Source: Pandoraea captiosa
GTDB taxonomy: Bacteria; Pseudomonadota; Gammaproteobacteria; Burkholderiales; Burkholderiaceae
Reading direction: 5' to 3'
Assembly: GCF_902459775.1 (NCBI RefSeq)
Contig: NZ_CABPSQ010000006.1
Location: 124,001-188,000, forward strand
Length of the DNA stretch: 64,000 bases
Shown: positions 34,690-43,755 of the stretch, piece by piece
How positions within the stretch are numbered: position 1 is the first letter of the stretch
How the letters are laid out: each line of letters starts with the position of its first letter
Notes under the pieces: generated by a model
The model's input: only the letters and a program-made list of their open reading frames with translations
Database searches by the model: none
Told to the model about the DNA's origin: nothing
Translations under genes and position numbers: made by a program

Positions 34690-35439
34690 ATGTCTCGATT
34701 TTCCGAACAGGTCGTCATCGTGACCGGGGGCGCGTCCGGCCTCGGTCGCGTTAGTGCAATGCGCTTTGCAAGTGAAGGGGCCAAAGTCGTGGTGGCCGAC
34801 GTCAGCGTGCGTGAAGGACAACGCACGGCTGACGCCGTCGGCGGCATCTTCGTCGAGACGGACGTTGGCAACCCGGAGGCGGTCAACCGACTGGTCGACA
34901 CGGCGGTACGTCACCACGGACGCCTCGATGTCATGTTCAATAATGCCGGCATTCGCGGCCCGGCAGGGCCCATCGAGGACATCAGCCTTGCGGATTATCA
35001 CGCGCTGGTTCGTGTCAATCTCGATGGCGTCGTGCATGGTATGCAAGCCGCATTGAAGGTCATGTTGGCGCAGGGTGGCGGTGTCATCGTGAATACGGCG
35101 TCCAACGGAGGCATCTCCCCCACCGCCGATATCGCCGCGTATTGTGCGACGAAGGCGGCGGTCGTCGCCTTGACGAAGGCAAGTGCGATCGAGCTCGCGC
35201 CGAAGGGGGTGCGCGTCAATTGCATCTGTCCCGGCGTCATGCTCAGCGGCATGACCGAAGGCCTTTCCGACGAAACGATAAAACTGCTCGACAAACTCCA
35301 GCCGATCGGTCGCCCCGGCGACCTGGAGGAGATGGCCGAGGGTGTGTTGTTCCTGGCCTCACCGGGTGCGTCGTATGTCATCGGGCATGCGCTTGTCGTC
35401 GACGGCGGTGCGGTCGCGGGAAGGCAATTAGGCATCTGA
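34690..35439 (+). CDS. Short-chain dehydrogenase/reductase (SDR)
   Basis: The 249-residue SDR has TGGASGLG, NNAG, YCATK and the ending VIGHALVVDGGAVAG, all of the FabG-like type. ATG at 34690 has GGAAG 5 bases upstream; GTG at 34684 is a weaker alternative. It is the second gene of the dioxygenase-led operon and likely oxidises the alcohol produced by that enzyme or reduces the matching ketone. It ends just before a strong hairpin at 35465-35495. Confidence 0.85.
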   Translation: MSRFSEQVVIVTGGASGLGRVSAMRFASEGAKVVVADVSVREGQRTADAVGGIFVETDVGNPEAVNRLVDTAVRHHGRLDVMFNNAGIRGPAGPIEDISLADYHALVRVNLDGVVHGMQAALKVMLAQGGGVIVNTASNGGISPTADIAAYCATKAAVVALTKASAIELAPKGVRVNCICPGVMLSGMTEGLSDETIKLLDKLQPIGRPGDLEEMAEGVLFLASPGASYVIGHALVVDGGAVAGRQLGI

Positions 35440-35464
35440 CCCTATCGGAATCGAGCGATGCAAA

Positions 35465-35495
35465 AAGGGGGACGTACCGCAAGTACGTCCCCCTT
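35465..35495 (-). terminator. Strong intrinsic terminator between convergent operons
   Basis: A perfect 13-bp stem (AAGGGGGACGTAC) with a CGCAA loop. On the minus strand it is followed by five T residues, a good rho-independent terminator for the long leftward pntAA-led unit. On the plus strand it may also slow transcripts from the dioxygenase-SDR operon. Confidence 0.85.
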
Positions 35496-35528
35496 AATCG
35501 TTGCGCCCTTGTACCGAAGCGCTTTACT

Positions 35529-36317
35529 TCAGAAGCGCTGCGATGAAATATTGCCGCCATCCACGACGATCTCCGCTGCCGTGACGTAACTGGCCTCATC
35601 CGACAGCAGGAACCGAACCACGCGCGCGACCTCTTCAGGCCGCCCGATTCGCCCGAGCAGGATGCGCTCGCGCCACTTCGCGGCGAGCGCCTCCTGGACT
35701 TCGGGCCCCGCGCCGCCGGACAACATCGGCGTATCGATCATGCCCGGAGAGACCGTGTTGATACGAATGCCTTCGTTGGCCAGCGAATCCGCGAGCGAGC
35801 GGACCAGCGATATCACGCCCCCTTTGGCCGCCGTGTAGATGGGGATCAGGCCGTTGCCCAGCGTCGCGTTCATCGAGGCGATGGCCACGACGGCAGAGCC
35901 CGGGTGGCTTCGCAGGTCCGGCAGCAATGCCTGCACCAAAAGTGCCAGTGCCCGCAGATGGACGTTCAGTCCGTCATCCCATACTTCCGGCGTCAGTCCT
36001 TCGATGCCCGTCGCCTTGACCACCCCCGCGGCATGCACAAGTCCACCCAGTGCACCGATGCCTTCCCGGCTGGCACGAATCGCGGGGGCAAGTGCGGCAG
36101 GCTCGCGCAGGTCGACTTGCACGCCGACCACCGCCACATCAAATGTTTCGCGCAGACGCCGCACGTTTTCCTGCACGGCCGCTTCGTTGATATCCCATAG
36201 CGCTACGGGCCTGCCCACGGCCGCGAGTTCGCTTGCCGTCGCCAGTCCGATGCCGGACGCCGCGCCGGTCACAATCACCCCGGTCTTCGGACCCGGGGAA
36301 CGCATTTCGTTAGGCAC
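35529..36317 (-). CDS. Short-chain dehydrogenase/reductase (SDR)
   Basis: The 262-residue SDR has TGAASGIG, HAAG for NNAG, YTAAK and SYVTAAEIVVDGG at the C-terminus. I placed the start at GTG 36317 because GAGAGG lies 8 bases upstream; ATG codons further up have poorer ribosome sites and no conserved residues. It is the last gene of the leftward unit that begins with pntAA, 138 bp after the monooxygenase gene, and is closed by the terminator at 35465-35495. Substrate unknown. Confidence 0.82.
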   Translation of the reverse strand: MPNEMRSPGPKTGVIVTGAASGIGLATASELAAVGRPVALWDINEAAVQENVRRLRETFDVAVVGVQVDLREPAALAPAIRASREGIGALGGLVHAAGVVKATGIEGLTPEVWDDGLNVHLRALALLVQALLPDLRSHPGSAVVAIASMNATLGNGLIPIYTAAKGGVISLVRSLADSLANEGIRINTVSPGMIDTPMLSGGAGPEVQEALAAKWRERILLGRIGRPEEVARVVRFLLSDEASYVTAAEIVVDGGNISSQRF

Positions 36318-36402
36318 GATCTTTACCTCTCGGGTTGAGCGCATCAATACCGACCGGGGCGCCAATCGCTGGCGCCCCGGGGCTATCACCTTACGTAGTC
36401 AG

Positions 36403-36450
36403 GTCGTTAAGTAGATAGGTCGTTAAGTCGTTACGTCGTTACGTCGCTAC
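36403..36450. repeat. Short tandem repeat of TCGTTAMG units
   Basis: Between the monooxygenase stop and the last SDR start, several near-identical copies of an 8-bp unit (TCGTTAAG / TCGTTACG) follow each other. The array is short and imperfect. It could be slipped-strand sequence; no function is evident. Confidence 0.6.
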
Positions 36451-36455
36451 AGCGG

Positions 36456-38393
36456 TCAACGCCACTCGTAGTCTTCGACTTCAGGCGAGCGTGTCCACTT
36501 CCAGTAATCGGAGAGCGCCCATGGTGACGTGTTGACCACCTGGCCTTTGCTGTTCTTGTACCAGTTGTTGACCGACGGATGCGACCAGACCAGCGTACTG
36601 AGTTCCTTGGCTAACCGGTCGTTGAACTCGCCGTAGACGGCGGGTTTCACGTCCATCTGTCGGTACCCGCCCTCGATCAGCGACTTGATGCACGCCACAC
36701 TGTATCGAACCTGGCACTCCGAGTTGAAGATGATGCTGCCGGCATGCGCGAGGTTGGTGCCGGGCCCATAAAGGCAAAACAGGTTCGGAAACCCCGGCAC
36801 GGTGATACCGAGATAGGCTCGCGGCTCGTCGCCCCAAAATTCGTTCAGCTTGACGCCCCCGCGACCGACGATCTCCATCGGCCAAAGGAACTTGTTCGCA
36901 TGGAAGCCCGTGGCGTACACGATGACGTCGACCGGGTAATGACGACCGTCTTGCCCGATCACTCCCGTCTCGTCAAATGCCTTCGGTGCCTCCGTGACGA
37001 GTTCGACATTCGGTTGCTTGAGCGCACGCAACCAGCTTCCGTTGTCCTGGAGCATGCGCTTGCCGCCCACGGGGTACTGCGGAATCACCTTCTTGAGCAA
37101 CTCGGGATCGTCCCCCACCTGGTCGGAGATCCACGCCGTCAGATGGATGCGCTCCTGGTCGTTGGCCTCGCAGACCGCGCGCTCCGGGTGCGGCCAGGCA
37201 GGATCGATGCGCCACCGGTTCAACGCAATGCCGCTGCCCGGCCAGAACATCAGGAAGCGATACCACCGGGCGTAGAAAGGAACGTGTTTGAGCATCCACT
37301 TTTTGCTCTCACCGACCGTTGCGTGGTAGTCCGGGTTGGGGAACATCCAGACGGGCGAGCGTTGAAACACCGTGAGCTCACCCGCGATCTTGGCCAACTC
37401 GGGCACGATCTGAAACGCGCTCGCGCCGGTACCGATCACCGCGACCCGCTTGCCCGTGAGATCCAGCCCCTTCGGCCATGCACCGGTATGGACCTGCACG
37501 CCCTTGAACGTCTCCTGACCCGGGATCTTCGGCGTCATGGGGCGATTGAGCTGCCCAACGGCGCTTATCACGGCATTGGCCAGTACCGTGCGGATGGCGC
37601 CGCCCGACTCCCTCACGGCGATGCTCCAGATGCCGCTCGCTTCGTCGAATTTCGCCGAGACGACTTCGGTGTTGTAATGAATTTTCTCGGCGAGTCCCTG
37701 ATCCTGAGCGAATCGCTCGAAATAGGCGGCCAGCTCGGGCTGACGCGAGAAGTACTCGTTCCAGTCGTGATTCGGATAAAACGAGTAGGAATAAAAGTGA
37801 TTCGGGATATCGACCCGGCATCCCGGATACCGGTTTTCGTACCAGGTTCCGCCAACCGAATCGTTTTTCTCGAAAACGGTGAACGAGATGCCGGCTTCCT
37901 TCAGACGCATGGCCGACAGAAGCCCGGACATTCCTGCGCCGATCACGACCACGTGATAGTCGCGCTTCAGCGCATCGGGCACCTCCTTGCGCCAGGCCGG
38001 AACCCGTGAATCCTTTCCGTCCAGCGCCAGCTCTTCGAGCACCAGCGGCATGTAGTCCGCAGGCACCTCCGTGCCGACGAGAAAATTCATCATTTCTCGC
38101 ACCACCTCCTCGGACGGCGGCGGCGGCAGTTTGCATCCGTTATCGCGAAACGCCTTGAGCACCGTCAGCGCCGTCTTGCGCACCGATGCCTTCTCTTCCT
38201 CCGTCAGGCCGCCCTGCACCTCTCCCATCTGCGGCGTCTTCGGGCGAATGCTGCCCCTCAGGAAACTCACGTCGCCGGTGATATGGACGAGCGACATGAT
38301 CAGGGTGGGAATACTCGCATCCGCGAGCATGCTTTCGATAAAAGCATCGTCCTCGACGATGGGACTCGACGCCGGTTGAAGATGACTGCTCAC
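36456..38393 (-). CDS. Flavin-containing Baeyer-Villiger monooxygenase (HAPMO-like)
   Basis: The 645-residue protein has the type I Baeyer-Villiger fingerprint FKGVQVHTGAWP (F-X-G-X3-H-X3-W-P) between two Rossmann motifs, VVVIGAGMSGLLSA (FAD) and VAVIGTGASAFQIV (NADPH). The extra N-terminal domain (SMLADASIPTLIMSLVHITG) is like that of 4-hydroxyacetophenone monooxygenase. GTG at 38393 follows GGAG by 8 bases; a longer frame lacks a ribosome site. It inserts oxygen next to a ketone to give an ester or lactone, using NADPH. In this cluster a C20-ketosteroid or 17-ketosteroid is a reasonable substrate; that is inference. Confidence 0.9.
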   Translation of the reverse strand: MSSHLQPASSPIVEDDAFIESMLADASIPTLIMSLVHITGDVSFLRGSIRPKTPQMGEVQGGLTEEEKASVRKTALTVLKAFRDNGCKLPPPPSEEVVREMMNFLVGTEVPADYMPLVLEELALDGKDSRVPAWRKEVPDALKRDYHVVVIGAGMSGLLSAMRLKEAGISFTVFEKNDSVGGTWYENRYPGCRVDIPNHFYSYSFYPNHDWNEYFSRQPELAAYFERFAQDQGLAEKIHYNTEVVSAKFDEASGIWSIAVRESGGAIRTVLANAVISAVGQLNRPMTPKIPGQETFKGVQVHTGAWPKGLDLTGKRVAVIGTGASAFQIVPELAKIAGELTVFQRSPVWMFPNPDYHATVGESKKWMLKHVPFYARWYRFLMFWPGSGIALNRWRIDPAWPHPERAVCEANDQERIHLTAWISDQVGDDPELLKKVIPQYPVGGKRMLQDNGSWLRALKQPNVELVTEAPKAFDETGVIGQDGRHYPVDVIVYATGFHANKFLWPMEIVGRGGVKLNEFWGDEPRAYLGITVPGFPNLFCLYGPGTNLAHAGSIIFNSECQVRYSVACIKSLIEGGYRQMDVKPAVYGEFNDRLAKELSTLVWSHPSVNNWYKNSKGQVVNTSPWALSDYWKWTRSPEVEDYEWR

Positions 38394-38510
38394 TCGATTG
38401 TCTCCATCAGGATTATGACCGTGCCCATGCGCCCCGAACCGGAGCGCCTGTACGGCTGTTTTTCTGTACACCCCCTCTCCTCATTCTCGGGAGAGGTCCA
38501 TTCACAACAA

Positions 38511-39719
38511 CTAGTTTTCGGACGCGCCCAACGCACGACCACGCGAAGCCCGCGCATCGAACCCTCGCCAGAGGATGAGTGCCGCGAACCCGACGAGCAC
38601 CGTCCCGACGATCGCGAACGCGCCATGTTCGTCGAACATCGCTCGCAGCGGGCTAAGGACCACGGGATTGAGGAATTGGCCGAGAAAGACCGACGCCAGC
38701 AGCAGTCCGACACAACGCTGGCGAATGCCCGGATGGGAGCGGCTGAGCACGAGCGACATGGTGACGGGTTCAACGAGCCCCGCGCCGACGCCGGTCACGA
38801 TGCATCCGGCCAGCGCGCCGGGAATGCTGTGCGCGACAGCGAAAATCGCCGCGCCGACACCAAGGCAGAATGCTGCCAGGGCCAGCACGCTGTTCGCGCT
38901 CAAGGCACGCCTGAGCGTGCCGTAAGACGCCGCCGCGCAGGCTGCCGTGAGCGAGTATGTCGAAAGCACGGCGCCGATCGTCGCCGCACTCGTTATCCCG
39001 TTGGCGCGCAACAGGAACGGCCCTTGAATCCCGGGCATGAACAATCCTATCGTCAGCAGACAGGTCAAACCGAAAATGGGAATCTGTGCCCTGATGGGCA
39101 TCGTGCCCTCGGCGACCCGGCTATGCACTTGTTTATGGTTGTCGATGACAAATGTACTCAGGACCAACACCGGCAAGGCGATCAGATACAGGACAAATGG
39201 ACCACGCCAGCCCAACGCGTCGACCAGGAGCCCGCCCAGCACCATGCCGACAATCGCGCAAAACGCGGCTCCGGCGCCAGCAAACCCGAGGATTCGTTCC
39301 CTTGTATGGTCGCCGTAGTCACCGGCCATCGAAAAACTGGTCGTCAGAATCACACCCCCCGCAATGCCGAGGATGAGCCGCGACGCAATCAGCCCTGCGG
39401 CGTTCGGCGATATCACTGGAAAAATACCGGAAACGAGGAAGAGCAGCAGCGCGATCAAAATAACTTTTCTGCGACCGAACCGCTCCGAGAGCGCGCCCCC
39501 CGCCGGAGCGCCCAGCATCACCATGGCCGCGGGCGCCGCCATGACCATCTGGGCAAAAAATGTCCCGTCCGGAACATGTCCGAACGCCGCCGAGAGCGCC
39601 GGCAATGCCGGCGTCACCGCCATCGGAATCAACGCGGCCAGGGCTGGGCCGGCGATCACCACGATGGCCTTGCCGATCGAGTTGGCGGGCCTTTGCGGCA
39701 CCGCGCATCGTTCATCCAT
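38511..39719 (-). CDS. MFS transporter
   Basis: The 402-residue membrane protein has about twelve hydrophobic segments and the MFS loop motif GGALSERFGRRKVI between helices 2 and 3. It resembles drug/proton antiporters and aromatic-acid carriers of the superfamily. GGGAG precedes ATG at 39719 by 6 bases; the GTG at 39740 is less likely. Placed between an SDR and the monooxygenase, it may move a steroid or a degradation intermediate across the inner membrane. Direction and substrate cannot be told. Confidence 0.87.
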   Translation of the reverse strand: MDERCAVPQRPANSIGKAIVVIAGPALAALIPMAVTPALPALSAAFGHVPDGTFFAQMVMAAPAAMVMLGAPAGGALSERFGRRKVILIALLLFLVSGIFPVISPNAAGLIASRLILGIAGGVILTTSFSMAGDYGDHTRERILGFAGAGAAFCAIVGMVLGGLLVDALGWRGPFVLYLIALPVLVLSTFVIDNHKQVHSRVAEGTMPIRAQIPIFGLTCLLTIGLFMPGIQGPFLLRANGITSAATIGAVLSTYSLTAACAAASYGTLRRALSANSVLALAAFCLGVGAAIFAVAHSIPGALAGCIVTGVGAGLVEPVTMSLVLSRSHPGIRQRCVGLLLASVFLGQFLNPVVLSPLRAMFDEHGAFAIVGTVLVGFAALILWRGFDARASRGRALGASEN

Positions 39720-39775
39720 GTTTCGCTCCCGCAACGACACCCAGCCTCTGGCCAGAAGTCACTGTTATGTCGCTG

Positions 39776-40588
39776 TTATGCGTGGTTCACGTTGGCGGCG
39801 GACAGGAACGCCGGGCGCTCGCCACCGCCATGAACCAGCAGGTCCACACCGCTGATGTAAGACGCACCGGCCGATGCCATGAAGACGCACGCGCTGCCGA
39901 TATCGGCCGGTTGGGCCATGCGCTTGAGCGGGACCGTTTCCGAAACTGCAGCGATCCCCTGTTCATCGCCGTAATGCAGATGCGATTGTTCGGTTTGCAC
40001 AAGCCCCGGACTGACACAGACCACGCGAACCTTGGGAGCCCACTCAACGGCGAGCGAGCGCGTAAGGCTGAGAATGCCGGCCTTGGCGGCAGCATACGTC
40101 GCGCTGCCGGGCCGGGCGGTCGTCGCACCGATGCTGCCGATGAAGATGATGACGCCGCCGCTTGCCTGCGCCTGCATGATGGCGTTGGCCTTGAGCGCCG
40201 CCAGCAACGGCGCGTGAAGATTCAGCTTCAGGATGGCGTCGTGAAATCTTGGAGACCCATCCGCCGCCATCGCGAATGGGGTTCCGCCGGCGTTATTGAC
40301 GAGCACATCGAGCCGACCGAAGCGCGCTTTGATCGTATCGAATAGCCGGTCGACGGCGTCCACGTCGCGCAGATCCGCTTCGATAAACGTTGCGGTGCCG
40401 TGCTCGTTCCGAGGCAGGGACGCCGGCGCTTCGCGCCCGCAAACGACAACCTCCGCGCCGGACGCCAGAAACTGCTCCGTGATGCCTCGGCCCACGCCCT
40501 TCGCGCCGCCCGTCACGAGAACCACCCGCTTTACACCGTCATTTGTCTGCACCTGATCACCCTGTCTCGATTTGCTGTCTTGATTCAC
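39776..40588 (-). CDS. Short-chain dehydrogenase/reductase (SDR)
   Basis: The 270-residue SDR has TGGAKGVG, NNAG, YAAAK and GSACVFMASAGASYISGVDLLVHGGG at the end. It lies 13 bp after pntB and 56 bp before the MFS gene, so it is co-transcribed with the transhydrogenase. An NADP(H)-dependent keto/hydroxysteroid step would fit that company, but the cofactor cannot be read with confidence. Confidence 0.83.
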   Translation of the reverse strand: MNQDSKSRQGDQVQTNDGVKRVVLVTGGAKGVGRGITEQFLASGAEVVVCGREAPASLPRNEHGTATFIEADLRDVDAVDRLFDTIKARFGRLDVLVNNAGGTPFAMAADGSPRFHDAILKLNLHAPLLAALKANAIMQAQASGGVIIFIGSIGATTARPGSATYAAAKAGILSLTRSLAVEWAPKVRVVCVSPGLVQTEQSHLHYGDEQGIAAVSETVPLKRMAQPADIGSACVFMASAGASYISGVDLLVHGGGERPAFLSAANVNHA

Positions 40589-40601
40589 TGCTTCAGATCG
40601 C

Positions 40602-42041
40602 TCAGGCGGCCTTCAGCATGTCTTCGACGACCTTCTTGGCGTCGCCGAACACCATCATGGTTTTGTCCATGTAGAAGAGTTCGTTATCCAGGCCCGCATA
40701 CCCGGACGCCATCGATCGCTTGTTCACGATGACCGTTCGCGCCTTGTAAGCTTCGAGAATCGGCATGCCGGCAATCGGAGAATTCGGGTCTTGCTTCGCA
40801 GCCGGATTGACCACGTCGTTGGCCCCCAGCACGAGCACCACGTCGGTCTGCCCGAATTCGCCGTTGATCTCGTCCATCTCCAGAACACGCTCGTACGGCA
40901 CTTCCGCTTCGGCCAGCAGCACATTCATATGGCCGGGCATCCGTCCCGCCACGGGGTGGATCGCATACTTCACGTCGATCCCCTTCTCGACCAGTTTGTC
41001 GGTCAGCTCCTTGAGCGAATGCTGGGCGCGAGCCACCGCAAGCCCGTACCCGGGAACGATCACGACACTCTCGGCATTGCTGAGCAGGAACGCCGCATCG
41101 TCGGCCGAGCCGGCCTTCACCGGCCGTTGCTCCTGCGCCGCGCCGGGCGCAACGCTTGAGCTCTCGTTGCCAAAGCCACCCAGAATCACGTTGAAAAACG
41201 AACGGTTCATGGCGCGGCACATGATGTACGAGAGGATTGCGCCCGACGATCCCACCAACGAACCGGCAATGATCAGCATGGGGTTGTTCAGCGAAAACCC
41301 GATCCCCGCGGCAGCCCATCCCGAATAGGAGTTGAGCATCGACACGACGACCGGCATATCTGCGCCACCGATGGGAATGATGATGAGCACGCCAAGGGCG
41401 AACGCAATGAGCGTCATGGCAATGAACGGCGCCCAGGCCTGGGTGATCACGAAGTACACGCCGAAGGCGAGCATCACCACGGCCAGCACGAGATTGATGC
41501 CATGCTGTCCTGCGAACGTGACCGGCGCCCCCTGAAACAGTCGAAACTTGTACTTTCCCGAGAGCTTTCCGAACGCAATGACCGAACCGGAAAAGGTGAT
41601 GGCGCCAACGAACGTCCCGACGAACAACTCCACCCGGTTCCCGTAAGGAATGCTCCCGTCCTGCATCGCCAGCCCGAACGCGCCGGGCTCAGCGACGACC
41701 GCATAGGCAATACTCACCGCAGCAAGCCCGATCAGCGAGTGCATCGCCGCGACGAGTTCGGGCATCTTGGTCATCTCGACTTTGGCGGCGATATACGCGC
41801 CGATGCCTCCGCCGATCAGCAGCGCCACAAGCAACAACGCCAGTCCCGACGCCGCACCGGGGAGTTGCCCACCGGCCTTCGACAACACCAGCGCTACGGT
41901 CGTGGCAATCGCGATGGCCATGCCCACCATGCCGAAGCCGTTCCCGATGCGGGCGGTCTTCGGATGGGACAACCCCTTGAGCGCCTGGATGAAACAGACG
42001 GAGGCGACAAGGTAAAGCAGCGTGACGATGTTCAGACTCAT
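40602..42041 (-). CDS. pntB: NAD(P) transhydrogenase subunit beta
   Basis: The 479-residue protein has the membrane domain of eight or more helices followed by the NADP(H)-binding domain III, with VIVPGYGLAVARAQH, HPVAGRMPGHMNVLLAEA and GANDVVNP. Together with PntAA and PntAB it couples hydride transfer from NADH to NADP+ to proton entry, making NADPH. ATG directly abuts the pntAB stop. Its presence in the steroid cluster suggests a local supply of NADPH for the monooxygenase and reductases. Confidence 0.95.
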   Translation of the reverse strand: MSLNIVTLLYLVASVCFIQALKGLSHPKTARIGNGFGMVGMAIAIATTVALVLSKAGGQLPGAASGLALLLVALLIGGGIGAYIAAKVEMTKMPELVAAMHSLIGLAAVSIAYAVVAEPGAFGLAMQDGSIPYGNRVELFVGTFVGAITFSGSVIAFGKLSGKYKFRLFQGAPVTFAGQHGINLVLAVVMLAFGVYFVITQAWAPFIAMTLIAFALGVLIIIPIGGADMPVVVSMLNSYSGWAAAGIGFSLNNPMLIIAGSLVGSSGAILSYIMCRAMNRSFFNVILGGFGNESSSVAPGAAQEQRPVKAGSADDAAFLLSNAESVVIVPGYGLAVARAQHSLKELTDKLVEKGIDVKYAIHPVAGRMPGHMNVLLAEAEVPYERVLEMDEINGEFGQTDVVLVLGANDVVNPAAKQDPNSPIAGMPILEAYKARTVIVNKRSMASGYAGLDNELFYMDKTMMVFGDAKKVVEDMLKAA

Positions 42042-42362
42042 TTATGCCGACTCCTTTTTCGCCACCGTGGCCGGTTGCTTTTTCCTGAACATTTCGAGCA
42101 TTCGGCGGGTCACCAGGAATCCGCCAAACACATTGACTGCGGCCAGCGCGACAGCAACGAGTCCGAACGCCTGCCCCGTTCTCCCCGAGGTGAGGCCTGC
42201 GGCCAGCATTGCGCCGACGATGACGATGGCCGAGATGGCATTCGTCACGGCCATGAGGGGCGTGTGGAGCGCCGGCGTGACGTTCCAGACGACGTGGTAG
42301 CCGACATAGACGGCAAGAATGAAGATGATCAGATTGATCACTGTGTGGCTGATTACGTCCAT
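42042..42362 (-). CDS. pntAB: NAD(P) transhydrogenase subunit alpha, part 2
   Basis: This 106-residue membrane protein ([31 protein letters not shown]) is the short transmembrane part that is separate from the dehydrogenase domain in the three-gene form of the enzyme. Four hydrophobic segments are visible. It is 21 bp after pntAA and touches pntB with no gap. Confidence 0.94.
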   Translation of the reverse strand: MDVISHTVINLIIFILAVYVGYHVVWNVTPALHTPLMAVTNAISAIVIVGAMLAAGLTSGRTGQAFGLVAVALAAVNVFGGFLVTRRMLEMFRKKQPATVAKKESA

Positions 42363-42383
42363 TTCCTTTCTCTCGAATGCGAA

Positions 42384-43532
42384 TCAGGCTGCACGAGCCA
42401 ATGTGCCCTCTCGGCAGAGCAACGTGGCGGCTACGATGTCGTCTCCGAGATCCACGTTGACACCCTCGCCGGTGACGATCAGCTTCAGGAATTCCAGAAC
42501 GTTACGCGCGTAAAGCGCCGACGCATCGTGACTTGCCATTGCTGCCAGATTCGTATGCCCGACGATCACCACGCCATGACGTGTCACGACGGCGTCAGGC
42601 TCGGTCAGCGGACAGTTGCCGCCGCGACGACCCGTCGCCTTGTCGGCCACCTCTCCTCTGCCTGCGGCCATGTCGACAATGATCGAGCCGGGGCGCATCG
42701 CCATGACCATCGCTTCGGGGATCAGCGTGGGTGCTGCTCGCCCGGGAATCAACGCGGTCGACACGATAATGTCCGCCGTGCGTGCGCGTTCATGCACCAG
42801 CGCACTCTGGCGAGCCAGCCACGTCTGAGGCATTGGACGGGCGTAGCCACCTACGCCCTTGGCAGCTTCGCGCTCCTCATCGCTCTCATAAGCGACGTCA
42901 AGGAACTTCGCCCCCAGCGACTCCACTTGCTCCTTGACCGCAGGGCGCACGTCGGAGGCTTCGATCACCGCGCCGAGCCGCTTGGCGGTCGCGATCGCCT
43001 GCAGGCCGGCCACGCCTGCGCCGAGAATGAGCACTCGGGCCGCTTTGACGGTGCCTGCTGCCGTCATCAGCATCGGCATGAAGCGCTGATAGTGGTTCGC
43101 CGCGACCATGACAGCCTTGTAACCCGCAACGTTCGCCTGGGAACTGAGCACATCGAGGCTTTGCGCGCGCGTCGTGCGCGGGGCCAGCTCCAGTGCAAAC
43201 GCAGTCATGCCGGCGCGCGCCAAAAGGCTGACGCTCTTGTCGTCAAAGGGATTGAGCATGCCGACCAGCACGGCGCCCCGCCGCATGGCGCTCACTTCCT
43301 CCGGCGTGGGGCTGGCGACTTTGAGCACCACATCGGCCTTAAGCGCTTCATCCGCCACCCCGAGCACGGCGCCCGCTTCCACATACGCGACGTCCGGATA
43401 ACATGCGCGCTCGCCGGCGCCCACCTCGACAACGACCTGGTGGCCCTGTGCAATGAGCTTTTTGACAGTCTCCGGCGTCGCCGCTACGCGCGACTCACAT
43501 GCCCCGGACTCCATCGGCACTCCAATAATCAC
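42384..43532 (-). CDS. pntAA: NAD(P) transhydrogenase subunit alpha, part 1
   Basis: The 382-residue soluble domain I carries IGVPMESGACESRVAATPETV, RTTRAQSLDVLSSQANVAGY and the NAD-binding VLILGAGVAGLQAIATAKRLGA. It belongs to the alanine dehydrogenase/PntA family. The start is GTG at 43532, preceded by GGGAGG at 5 bases. It opens the unit pntAA-pntAB-pntB-SDR-MFS-monooxygenase-SDR, which has the shared promoter element about 115 bp upstream. Confidence 0.95.
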   Translation of the reverse strand: MIIGVPMESGACESRVAATPETVKKLIAQGHQVVVEVGAGERACYPDVAYVEAGAVLGVADEALKADVVLKVASPTPEEVSAMRRGAVLVGMLNPFDDKSVSLLARAGMTAFALELAPRTTRAQSLDVLSSQANVAGYKAVMVAANHYQRFMPMLMTAAGTVKAARVLILGAGVAGLQAIATAKRLGAVIEASDVRPAVKEQVESLGAKFLDVAYESDEEREAAKGVGGYARPMPQTWLARQSALVHERARTADIIVSTALIPGRAAPTLIPEAMVMAMRPGSIIVDMAAGRGEVADKATGRRGGNCPLTEPDAVVTRHGVVIVGHTNLAAMASHDASALYARNVLEFLKLIVTGEGVNVDLGDDIVAATLLCREGTLARAA

Positions 43533-43619
43533 CGTTACCTCCCATGAGCCTTGGCAACAGGATCGGCGGGTGCCATCGCACACACGCTGCCGATGCTGCT
43601 GCCTATTCTTCGTGATTCG

Positions 43620-43663
43620 AATGTAGCGACAAGGCGGGACCGGCTCATCGTCCAGACAGACTA
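43620..43663 (-). promoter_or_regulatory. Steroid-cluster promoter element upstream of pntAA
   Basis: Reading leftward, TAGTCTGTCTGGACGAT occupies 43663-43647 and is followed by G. TACATT (43625-43620) lies 21 bp after the 17-mer as the -10. Confidence 0.75.
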
Positions 43664-43699
43664 CGCATCGGAAGTCTTTGCGAGCCGCACCGTGAAAAC

Positions 43700-43727
43700 A
43701 AAAAAGCCCCCTCTCGAAAGAGGAGGC
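43700..43727 (-). terminator. Intrinsic terminator after the DUF1329 gene
   Basis: GCCTCCTCT pairs with AGAGGGGGC (one G-U wobble) around a TTCG tetraloop on the minus strand, followed by six T residues. It lies 28 bp past the DUF1329 stop and before the pntAA promoter. Confidence 0.85.
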
Positions 43728-43755
43728 CGAAGGGACGACATCGTATGGCGTTTGA

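Noticed and set aside
38345-38368. A sequence in the 5' part of the monooxygenase gene with ATCGTCC and GGGACTC
   Set aside because: The half-sites are too far apart, TAGTC is not present and it lies inside coding sequence; it does not match the ten true copies.
38508-38522. TAGTTTTCGGACGCG near the end of the MFS gene
   Set aside because: Spacing and the last bases differ from the consensus and no operon starts there.
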